Assembly: GCA_028684915.1 (NCBI GenBank)
Contig: JAQUEZ010000324.1
Location: 1 to 6,244, forward strand
Reading direction: 5' to 3'
Length of the DNA stretch: 6,244 nt
Origin: Desulfobulbus sp.
GTDB lineage: Bacteria; Desulfobacterota; Desulfobulbia; Desulfobulbales; Desulfobulbaceae
The position numbers and the translations under genes are program-made. Of the stretch, positions 1 to 4,503 are shown piece after piece (position 1 is the stretch's first letter; each line of letters begins with the position of its first letter). Below the pieces are notes generated by a model. The model made no database searches. It was not told where the DNA came from and saw nothing but the letters and a program-made list of their open reading frames with translations.

Positions 1-2
1 TG

Positions 3-170
3 ATCCGTTTTCTGCAGCTTGTTTTGCGAATCGCACCCTGGCGGGCCCTGGTCAACAACCAGAAGCCACGGCCGGCAATCATCTGCCCGGCCTGCGGGGC
101 CGCCATGGTGATCATCGCAACGAGGCTTGCCAGACCACCGGCCTTGGCCGCTGCGTTACAAGCATAGGCG
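3..170 (+). pseudogene. C-terminal part of a probable IS91/ISCR-type transposase (5' end outside window)
   Basis: An open frame enters from the left edge and stops at TAG 168-170, giving about 55 residues. It includes a CPACG motif followed by a hydrophobic AMVII stretch, with basic and proline-rich sequence on both sides. A late CPxCG followed by a short hydrophobic strand is, as far as I recall, how many IS91/ISCR-type (Y2 rolling-circle) transposases end, and such elements are common next to integron cassettes. No catalytic residues are in view, so the family call is tentative. Only the 3' end is present, so I cannot tell whether the gene is intact upstream. It could also be the end of another zinc-finger protein. 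Confidence 0.4.
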
Positions 171-391
171 TGGCGGAGGTATCGGGTATGTAAAAGAAAA
201 CCACGACATCGTCGGGGACAAAAGACGGTTTGCACCGGAACAGGACACCTGCGCCCAAAAAACACCGTAAATCGAAACAAAACAGCATGATTTCACCCCA
301 AAATTCACCGCAACAAACATTCCAGAGGCATCTTCCGGCTCCCTACCACCCCACCGCCTGATTCAATCCCTCGGCACCAAAAAGCTCTTTT
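171..391. other. Non-coding gap between the transposase-like fragment and the channel cassette
   Basis: No credible gene is seen on either strand. Roughly 200-330 is rich in A and C and contains no start with a ribosome binding site. If the left element is IS91-like, its 3' terminus (oriIS) would be expected here, but I could not identify it. Confidence 0.4.
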
Positions 392-1270
392 CTATAGAGG
401 CCCACCGGGCTTGTCCAACAAACGGTTCAGATTTTGGTTCGCTGCGCTCTCAAAATCTAACCTTATTCGTTGGGCTACCTCTTTCGCGGGCCAAATTAGC
501 TCGCGCGCCCCCGCGAAAGCCGATAGAAAATCATTCGTGGTGTGCAGAGAACGAAGCCCCCTCAGCAAGACAGCATGTCTTTCTGCTTCCAACTTTAGGC
601 CATGCGATGTGTCTCTTCGACCGTGGTAATGGTCGAATGAATACCCTTTATATGTGATGATTCCATCTACAGCTTCGGCCAGGTGCAACACCCAGAGGCC
701 AGCCGTATAGTCGTTCGATGACGCGGCATCATTTTGGTAGGCGACGTAGAGCGTATTCTTGTCGATGGCTAGCACATGTCCATCAAAGCCGTGGCAATAT
801 TTCCCGTCATAGTCATAGTTGTTCCCTTGGCAAAGCCATTCACGTCCTGACTTGTAAATCCGAAAGATCGTAAATAGGAGGCGCTCGTCTGGTTGCCGCA
901 CGGGGTCTATATTCCCACCCTTAAACCATATTCCCTCAAGAGCCCGCACGGCGATAAGCGGATCAAGCAGTTCCGAGGTCAGATTGGCAACAAGTGTCCC
1001 TGCCATAATAATGCCAGTGATCGCATCTGCAGTTGCCACGCTTTTGAACCAACCAACCGGCGCAATGTCTCCATAGCCGACGGTGGTCGCAGTAACCAAG
1101 CAAAAATATAGGATGTTAAAAAAACTGAAAGGTTGGACGTTTCCGTCAATCTTCAGCGCTCCGCCTCCTACTCCCTGGCCCAAGGTCATCACGAGCGCAA
1201 ATAACGCTACGATTGCGAGCCAAATAGCCAATACTGGCAGCGAAGCTCGGAGGACAGCTCGTAACTTCAT
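392..1270 (-). CDS. Two-TM potassium channel with an uncharacterised soluble C-terminal domain
   Basis: This 292-aa protein has the Ion_trans_2 pore architecture: TM1 at about residues 9-32, a pore helix at about 50-62, the selectivity filter TVGYGD (63-68), and TM2 at about 73-103. TVGYGD is the canonical K+ filter, so potassium selectivity is well supported. Residues 110-225 are not an RCK/TrkA nucleotide-binding fold that I recognise. They are rich in aromatic and Gly/Tyr residues with alternating short strands (GIWF, REWLCQGNNYDYDG, TLYVAYQN, ITYKGYSFD), which suggests a small beta-barrel ligand sensor. A helical tail follows. The ATG at 1268-1270 has AGGA about 9 bases upstream. The gene lies in an apparent integron cassette between attC-like sites at 1324-1371 and 413-475, and its last residues are encoded by the second site and the DNA beyond it. 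Function is inferred: a gated K+ channel, possibly a stress or defence effector. Confidence 0.85.
   Translation of the reverse strand: MKLRAVLRASLPVLAIWLAIVALFALVMTLGQGVGGGALKIDGNVQPFSFFNILYFCLVTATTVGYGDIAPVGWFKSVATADAITGIIMAGTLVANLTSELLDPLIAVRALEGIWFKGGNIDPVRQPDERLLFTIFRIYKSGREWLCQGNNYDYDGKYCHGFDGHVLAIDKNTLYVAYQNDAASSNDYTAGLWVLHLAEAVDGIITYKGYSFDHYHGRRDTSHGLKLEAERHAVLLRGLRSLHTTNDFLSAFAGARELIWPAKEVAQRIRLDFESAANQNLNRLLDKPGGPL
413..475. other. attC-like site overlapping the 3' end of the channel gene
   Basis: The site is bounded by GTCCAAC (413-419) and GTTGGGC (469-475), which fit the RYYYAAC and GTTRRRY integron core consensus in either orientation. Inside, GGTTCAGATTTTG pairs with CAAAATCTAACC, leaving one extrahelical base, and a short loop sits at the tip. 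This is the usual layout of an attC hairpin of about 60 bp. From its position it should close the leftward channel cassette. However, the extra base is on the arm expected for a rightward attC, so orientation is left open. The whole site lies inside the channel reading frame. Confidence 0.6.
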
Positions 1271-1323
1271 TTTCTGTGTTCCTGATCGTGGACTATCAAT
1301 TGACGCCTCACCTTTACGACGCC

Positions 1324-1371
1324 GCCCAACGAAAACATCTGCGGCTTGCCCGCAGAATGTTATTGTTGGAA
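1324..1371 (-). other. Short attC-like inverted repeat between the HEPN-like and channel genes
   Basis: GCCCAAC (1324-1330) and GTTGGAA (1365-1371) bound a hairpin of about 19 pairs, with two mismatches and one bulged base, around a small loop near 1345-1350. Read on the minus strand, the right-hand core is GTTGGGC, a perfect GTTRRRY. The left core TTCCAAC departs from RYYYAAC at one position. There is no T-run, so it is not an intrinsic terminator. It lies between two same-strand genes where a cassette boundary is expected. At 48 bp it would be a very short attC. Confidence 0.45.
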
Positions 1372-1428
1372 TTTACATGGTGCCCCCGGAGCTCACGGTT
1401 TAGGGCATGATTATGTGCCTATTCGGGC

Positions 1429-1917
1429 TCAAAACTCCTCAATGTGACCGCCACGGTCGTGGTACGCATGATGCAAATCATATGCGATTTGAACGAACAA
1501 TTCAGGTATGACCCAGTCTTCCAATTCATCCACAGATTCGGCACTGTCAATCTCGCTGAGACCTTGATCGATACCGTCCGTTAAGTCTGAAAAGGCAGTT
1601 TTGCACTTTGTGAACAATGCCTTTAAGTCTGCCAGGGTCGGCTCGTACGTGATTCGATGCGCAAACTTGTTGCGCATCTTGTTGATGTCTACGAGGGCGT
1701 CCTTTTGCACGTCGGTAATCGTACCGATGTCGTGGTTCAGTGAAATCAGGCGGGCATGGGTTAAATCGTCTGCGTGCCGAATAAGCGAAGCGTCGTATAC
1801 CTGAACGAGCTTGCGAAGCAGGAATTCCACAACCAAATGGCCGGTGATAAACGGTGGCATCAGCCGTTGCGGGTCAACCGCTCGTTCGTACAACGCCGTG
1901 AAGGAATCGATATTCAT
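1429..1917 (-). CDS. HEPN/MltR-like all-helical protein with an RNxxxH motif
   Basis: I choose ATG 1917, which has GAAGAA just upstream and gives 162 aa. A GTG start at 1944 would add nine residues but would lie inside the attC core. The sequence is predicted to be almost entirely helical. It carries a motif RNKFAH at about residues 82-87, after an amphipathic region rich in Asp and Leu. An R-N-x3-H signature at the end of a helix is typical of the HEPN superfamily (toxin RNases, abortive-infection proteins), and a related arrangement occurs in MltR/DUF4145-like proteins. Ribonuclease activity is possible but unproven, because many proteins with such motifs are not RNases. No antitoxin such as an MNT partner is adjacent. 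The gene forms a single cassette of about 620 bp between attC-like sites at 1943-2046 and 1324-1371. It could be a stand-alone defence or regulatory protein. Confidence 0.65.
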   Translation of the reverse strand: MNIDSFTALYERAVDPQRLMPPFITGHLVVEFLLRKLVQVYDASLIRHADDLTHARLISLNHDIGTITDVQKDALVDINKMRNKFAHRITYEPTLADLKALFTKCKTAFSDLTDGIDQGLSEIDSAESVDELEDWVIPELFVQIAYDLHHAYHDRGGHIEEF

Positions 1918-1942
1918 GAATTCTTCAATGTCTGCGGTTAGC

Positions 1943-2046
1943 ACATAACGCCGCAGTAAGCTGCCGAAAAAGCCGACACGACAGCCTTCAAATTAAACGA
2001 TACCCGAGCTCGGCTTTTTGGGTCAGCTTGAGTGCAATTGTTAGCA
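1943..2046 (-). other. Integron attC site separating the GNAT and HEPN-like cassettes
   Basis: On the minus strand the site starts TGCTAACAATTGCACTCAAG and ends GGCGTTATGT, closely matching the ends of well-known attC sites (a TAACAATT left arm and a GGCGTTA right arm). CACTCAAGCTG pairs with CAGCTTACTG with one extra C on the left arm, the polarity expected of a minus-strand attC. Further in, AAAAAGCCGA pairs with TCGGCTTTTT. The length of 104 bp is in the normal range. It lies directly between two minus-strand genes, so I read it as the attC of the GNAT cassette. Confidence 0.8.
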
Positions 2047-2051
2047 AATTT

Positions 2052-2501
2052 TTAAATATTATCTTTGACATCTATAAACATCCAGACACCATCTTCTTCA
2101 TCTTTAAAGTTTTGAAAACCGATCTTTTCGTATAAACTATGAGCTGGATTTGTTCTAAGCACAGTCAAAATAATTTTTTGAAATTTTTTTGTTTTATCAC
2201 AATATCTAATTGCTGCGTTTATCAGTTTACTTCCAATCCCTTTATTCCTAAATTCTGGTAATATGAATACTTGCATCATTGCAGATATATTACTCCTGCC
2301 ACCCTCAAGAAAATCCCCCAAATTAAGATAACCAATCAAACATTCATTTTCATGTGCGACAAAGGTTACTTTGTAATTCGCTTCTAAAATATCAGATTCT
2401 GTTAGATCATTAAGATCGTGGTCATCATCGCTGATGGATACAGTTCTTCTAATGGAATTAATTCCATCAATATCTGCTGAAGTTGCTATTTTTATTTCCA
2501 T
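2052..2501 (-). CDS. GNAT-family N-acetyltransferase
   Basis: This 149-aa cytoplasmic protein transfers an acetyl group from acetyl-CoA to an unknown amine. The acetyl-CoA pyrophosphate loop (motif A) is RNKGIG at residues 85-90, following the beta strand MMQVFILPEF. Motif B is seen as NPAHSLYEKIGF at 118-129. Length and domain order are those of a complete single-domain GNAT. The ATG at 2499-2501 lies 18 bases inside the apparent cassette boundary and has only a poor ribosome binding site (AAAGAG almost touching the start). The gene is AT-rich, unlike the HEPN-like and channel genes to its left, as expected if the cassettes have separate origins. The substrate cannot be predicted. Small GNATs are among the commonest cassette-encoded proteins and some confer antibiotic resistance, but nothing here points to a known resistance enzyme. 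Confidence 0.9.
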   Translation of the reverse strand: MEIKIATSADIDGINSIRRTVSISDDDHDLNDLTESDILEANYKVTFVAHENECLIGYLNLGDFLEGGRSNISAMMQVFILPEFRNKGIGSKLINAAIRYCDKTKKFQKIILTVLRTNPAHSLYEKIGFQNFKDEEDGVWMFIDVKDNI

Positions 2502-2506
2502 CTCTT

Positions 2507-2519
2507 TTATTTTGCTAAC
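2507..2519 (+). repeat. Left copy of a short direct repeat flanking the branched hairpin region
   Basis: TTATTTTGCTAAC at this position matches TTATTATGCTAAA at 2721-2733 in 11 of 13 bases. The two copies bracket the structured region at 2519-2716. This copy contains the attC-type core (GTTAGCA on the minus strand) at 2513-2519, and the other copy contains the XerD-like half-site. Confidence 0.4.
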
Positions 2520-2668
2520 GCCGGCTGTTGAGCGGAATCTGTCTAGTTCTGGTGCGAGCGAAGCTCGTGACCAGGGCTAGGCAGATTTCCGCTCGAACGC
2601 CCTTGATAGGCGGAGCGTGAGCGGAGACTATCAAGGGTGGTCGAGCGGGTCCCGCTCAACAGCCGGCG
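2519..2668. repeat. Y-shaped (three-way) inverted-repeat structure, attC- or phage-origin-like
   Basis: The outer stem is 17 perfect pairs: 2519-2535 with 2652-2668. Inside sit two abutting hairpins. The first spans 2536-2587 (AATCTG pairing with CAGATT, continuing with few mismatches to a GAGCGAAGCTC tip). The second spans 2589-2648 (CCGCTCGA with TCGAGCGG, then CCCTTGATAG with CTATCAAGGG). Hardly any base is left unpaired at the junction. The left end carries an attC-like core (GTTAGCA on the minus strand) immediately upstream of the GNAT gene, but the opposite arm reads GCTTATC and does not fit RYYYAAC. It could be an unusually long attC, a filamentous-phage intergenic (origin or packaging) region, or a forked ssDNA attachment hairpin. 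Confidence 0.7.
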
Positions 2669-2716
2669 ATAAGCGAACTGTGGGCGTAGCGCAGCGGAGC
2701 TCACGGTTCGCTTATC
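2668..2716. repeat. Fourth hairpin, adjoining the Y structure and overlapping the Xer-like site
   Basis: GATAAGCGAAC (2668-2678) pairs perfectly with GTTCGCTTATC (2706-2716), and the stem continues with GTGGGC against GCTCAC, which has one mismatch. The right arm supplies most of the XerC-like half-site at 2705-2715. The left arm is an inverted copy of the same sequence. There is no T-run, so it is not a classical terminator. Confidence 0.65.
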
Positions 2717-2734
2717 AGTATTATTATGCTAAAT
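2705..2734 (+). other. cer/dif-like XerC-XerD recombination site, candidate phage attachment site
   Basis: GGTTCGCTTAT (2705-2715) matches the E. coli XerC half-site GGTGCGCATAA at 8 of 11 positions. TTATGCTAAAT (2724-2734) matches the XerD half-site TTATGTTAAAT at 10 of 11. The 8-bp spacer CAGTATTA is longer than the 6 bp of dif but equals the spacer of the ColE1 cer site. Filamentous phages of the IMEX type integrate with host XerC and XerD, and this site sits where cassette-type sequence gives way to phage genes. The second prophage junction would be outside the window. Chance resemblance in AT-rich DNA cannot be excluded. Confidence 0.45.
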
Positions 2735-2879
2735 TTTTCAAAAAATAACTGGCGTCGCTAAAAACAATTTTTAATAAATAACAGTGTATTACGAATAGCC
2801 ATTGGGTGATATGACAAAGTCGAAAAATATCTTCCTCCTTTATCCATGAGTATTTTTTTTGCTCCTTAGTTTCTTCGGC
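2735..2879. other. AT-rich intergenic stretch between the Xer-like site and the DUF4124-like gene
   Basis: There is no credible ORF here. The sequence is AT-rich, and I see no terminator hairpin with a convincing T-run for the leftward transcript. Confidence 0.4.
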
Positions 2880-3353
2880 TCAATACCATTCAATTTTTCC
2901 GTCTGTATATTTTTTGTTTTCGGGAAAACCTGTGTTTGAGAATGCTTTTTTTCCGTTTTCATCAATCCAGCTATATATTGCCTGTTCTCTTTTTTGTGTG
3001 ACGATTTGTATTCTTTTCTCTTCTAGATCTATGACCGGCGCATTCATTTTAGTCTTAAAATTAGGTTTTTGAATCGGTTTAACGTGGTTTATTTCGGCTG
3101 TTTTGATTGGTTCTATTTCTGGTGGGTTTATTTTAGCCTGAATTTTGTCTCGTATTTCCTGCAAGCCGACAAATAAAGGAACTTCCTTTATAAAATGGAA
3201 ATATGCCCATATTGGTATGTCTATTAAGGCACAACAAATCACTATCCTGAGCATCATTACCAGCACAGGGTCTATTCGCTTTTTTTTTGACTGGGATGCC
3301 TTTTTACCTCTTTTGGTCGGCTCTATTCCTGTTTCTTTTATTGAAATTTCCAT
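2880..3353 (-). CDS. Single-TM protein with a C-terminal DUF4124-like domain
   Basis: This is a 157-aa protein. A lysine-rich cytoplasmic N-terminus (residues 1-27) precedes one membrane segment (about 30-55). A linker rich in Lys, Pro and Glu (66-120) leads to a C-terminal DUF4124-like motif (about 125-157) with the typical IYSWIDENGKKAFSN pattern. By the positive-inside rule the C-terminal domain should be periplasmic. DUF4124 is a small envelope domain of unknown function. The ATG at 3353 has a good ribosome binding site (AAAGGA). The gene starts 25 bases after the repressor gene on the same strand, so the two are probably co-transcribed from the repressor promoter and expressed in the prophage state. 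An envelope protein made with the repressor could act in superinfection exclusion or lysogenic conversion, but that is inference. Confidence 0.75.
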   Translation of the reverse strand: MEISIKETGIEPTKRGKKASQSKKKRIDPVLVMMLRIVICCALIDIPIWAYFHFIKEVPLFVGLQEIRDKIQAKINPPEIEPIKTAEINHVKPIQKPNFKTKMNAPVIDLEEKRIQIVTQKREQAIYSWIDENGKKAFSNTGFPENKKYTDGKIEWY

Positions 3354-3378
3354 TTTCCTTTATTGAAATATTATTATT

Positions 3379-3825
3379 TCACGCTACTTTACGATCCGAA
3401 GTATAGGCTTTTCCTTTATCGCCCCCTTCCTTTTCTTCCTTCCATTTTTTGAATTCCTGGAACGTTTTTTCGAATTCAACCTCAAACCATATTTCTCGCT
3501 TTGGGTTCTTTTTTACTTCTTCGTTTAGCCATTCCTCAGCCTGATTGAAAATTTCGAATTTTCGTCCTTTTTCTTTCTGTTCATTTTTTTGAACTTTTAT
3601 ACCTTTTAATATCCATTCCGTTGTTAATCCATATCGGTCAGCCACTAAAAATGCCCATTCAATAGGGAATAAATCTTCATCTTTTCTTTTTGTTATGTTC
3701 GACTTTGAAATACCAATAATTTCAGCAAGTTGCACATAATTATTTATTGGTGTTTTTTCCTGTATTCTTTCCCAACATTCAACAAAAGAAAACGAGTTCT
3801 TTTTATGAAACTTTTTTATTGACAT
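3379..3825 (-). CDS. CI-type phage repressor (helix-turn-helix)
   Basis: This is a 148-aa cytoplasmic DNA-binding protein. Residues 12-75 resemble the bacteriophage CI repressor HTH domain: a first helix (FVECWERIQEK), the HTH core (YVQLAEIIGISKSNITKRK, about 30-48), then FPIEWAFLVADRYGLTTEWILKG, which is characteristic of this family. The rest (80-148) is charged and helical, with no S24 peptidase (LexA-like) domain visible. It is therefore unlikely to be inactivated by RecA-stimulated self-cleavage; an antirepressor or another signal may be needed. I prefer ATG 3825 to TTG 3834; GGAA lies just before the ATG. The start codon sits beside the operator half-sites at 3837-3864, supporting autoregulation and repression of the rightward phage operon. 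Confidence 0.82.
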   Translation of the reverse strand: MSIKKFHKKNSFSFVECWERIQEKTPINNYVQLAEIIGISKSNITKRKDEDLFPIEWAFLVADRYGLTTEWILKGIKVQKNEQKEKGRKFEIFNQAEEWLNEEVKKNPKREIWFEVEFEKTFQEFKKWKEEKEGGDKGKAYTSDRKVA

Positions 3826-3847
3826 AGTTTCCAATATAGAACATAGT
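3819..3847 (+). promoter_or_regulatory. Predicted rightward (lytic) phage promoter
   Basis: A perfect -35 TTGACA (3819-3824) is followed, after a 17-bp spacer, by CATAGT (3842-3847), which matches TATAAT at 4 of 6 positions. The -10 lies within the operator cluster and the -35 overlaps the repressor start codon. A bound repressor would block it. It would drive the operon starting at 3919. Confidence 0.55.
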
Positions 3848-3864
3848 TCTAATTATAGAACTAT
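3837..3864. promoter_or_regulatory. Operator: three alternating TAGAAC/GTTCTA half-sites
   Basis: TAGAAC (3837-3842), GTTCTA (3846-3851) and TAGAAC (3856-3861) form two overlapping palindromes that share the middle half-site. The right one has 9-bp arms, ATAGTTCTA (3843-3851) and TAGAACTAT (3856-3864). The cluster lies between divergent repressor and early genes and overlaps the rightward -10, so it is the probable repressor binding site. Confidence 0.7.
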
Positions 3865-3871
3865 TTATTTG

Positions 3872-3880
3872 ATTATACCA
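3872..3880 (-). promoter_or_regulatory. Predicted extended -10 promoter for the repressor gene
   Basis: On the minus strand this reads TGGTATAAT, a perfect TATAAT with the TGn extension. No good -35 is visible, as is usual for extended -10 promoters. Transcription would start near 3865, just before the operator, placing the operator in the early transcribed region of the repressor gene. Confidence 0.5.
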
Positions 3881-3918
3881 CACAACTACCAAGACACGAA
3901 AAACCCAAGGTGCCAACC

Positions 3919-4320
3919 ATGCCAGAAACCAAATCATGCATTCGCACAAACCTTACTTCAGTAAGCGATTCCATTGAATTCTGCCCCAAGTGCCTTAATC
4001 TACTATCTTTTTCCGGAATGCAGGAAACCGACCGTGGTTTTCAGCTCGTGTACGATTGCCCCGAATGTGAAAGTTCTTTCACGTATGCCCCTGTCACCCA
4101 AATGCAACTTTTTGAGGTCCTCAGAGACACCACTGAGCCGCAAATCTTCTGCGGAATCAATCCATTAATCGATCATATCTCTGAGAATAGCAACGTGTCC
4201 AGGTCTCACCTTATCCACGAGCTGCAGCTTTTAAGACGTGCTCTGGATCGTCTCCGCCATGAGCGTCAATATTTAGACGAGTCCGACATTGATTCCTTCC
4301 TCGATAGACTTCAAGGGTGA
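3919..4320 (+). CDS. Zinc-ribbon protein, first gene of the phage operon
   Basis: This is a 133-aa protein starting at ATG 3919 (AAGG eight bases upstream); GTG 3910 is a less likely start. C22xxC25 and C47xxC50 form a zinc ribbon (CPKC and CPEC) separated by 21 residues. The C-terminal half is helical and charged, ending in HERQYLDESDIDSFLDRLQG. As the first gene of the early operon it may bind DNA or a host protein, for example as a regulator. I do not recognise a specific family. The 3' end carries the ribosome binding site of the following gene (AGGGTGAG) and is duplicated at 4812-4885. Confidence 0.65.
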   Translation: MPETKSCIRTNLTSVSDSIEFCPKCLNLLSFSGMQETDRGFQLVYDCPECESSFTYAPVTQMQLFEVLRDTTEPQIFCGINPLIDHISENSNVSRSHLIHELQLLRRALDRLRHERQYLDESDIDSFLDRLQG

Positions 4321-4330
4321 GTCAAAATGA
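4257..4330 (+). repeat. First copy of a 74-bp duplication
   Basis: This copy matches 4812-4885 at 68 of 74 positions without gaps, and all six differences are transitions. It covers the last 20 codons of the zinc-ribbon gene, its stop, the ribosome binding site of the next gene and that gene's ATG. Confidence 0.85.
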
Positions 4331-4503
4331 CATTTTCCGATTCTATAACCCTTTTCGGCTTCTTCATCGTTTTCCTTGGTTTCGGCCTGCTTATATACGC
4401 CAGCCTTATTGGGCTTTACCTGCGTTTACACATGCATTTTTTCCCAAGGCACAACAACCAGCTTGAACAAACGTTTAAGCGCACAGATGAAAAGACGGAA
4501 TGA
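4327..4503 (+). CDS. Small single-TM protein
   Basis: This is a 58-aa protein with one membrane segment (about residues 8-32) and a basic, polar tail (RHNNQLEQTFKRTDEKTE) that should face the cytoplasm. It has a strong ribosome binding site (GGGTGAG eight bases before the ATG) inside the end of the zinc-ribbon gene. Its stop overlaps the next ATG (ATGA at 4500-4503), indicating translational coupling. Filamentous phages encode several such short membrane proteins, including minor virion proteins of the pVII/pIX type, but there is no specific sequence match here. A similar gene is at 4882-5007. Confidence 0.65.
   Translation: MTFSDSITLFGFFIVFLGFGLLIYASLIGLYLRLHMHFFPRHNNQLEQTFKRTDEKTE

Noticed and set aside
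893..1403. Plus-strand ORFs of 72 and 106 aa opposite the channel gene and its upstream region
   Set aside because: They are antisense to a protein with an unmistakable K+ filter and have no domain features.
2519..2716. Hairpins considered as Rho-independent terminators
   Set aside because: The stems are far too long and branched, and none is followed by a T-run on either strand in the direction of a gene end.
2519..2716. Branched structure considered as a retron-type or riboswitch RNA
   Set aside because: There is no reverse transcriptase or downstream regulated gene in a fitting orientation, and the DNA-level attC and Xer signals at its ends explain the position better.
3835..3918. Repeated GTTCTA/TAGAAC considered as a CRISPR or iteron array
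   Set aside because: The units are only 6 bp with palindromic alternation and sit between divergent genes, which fits an operator.
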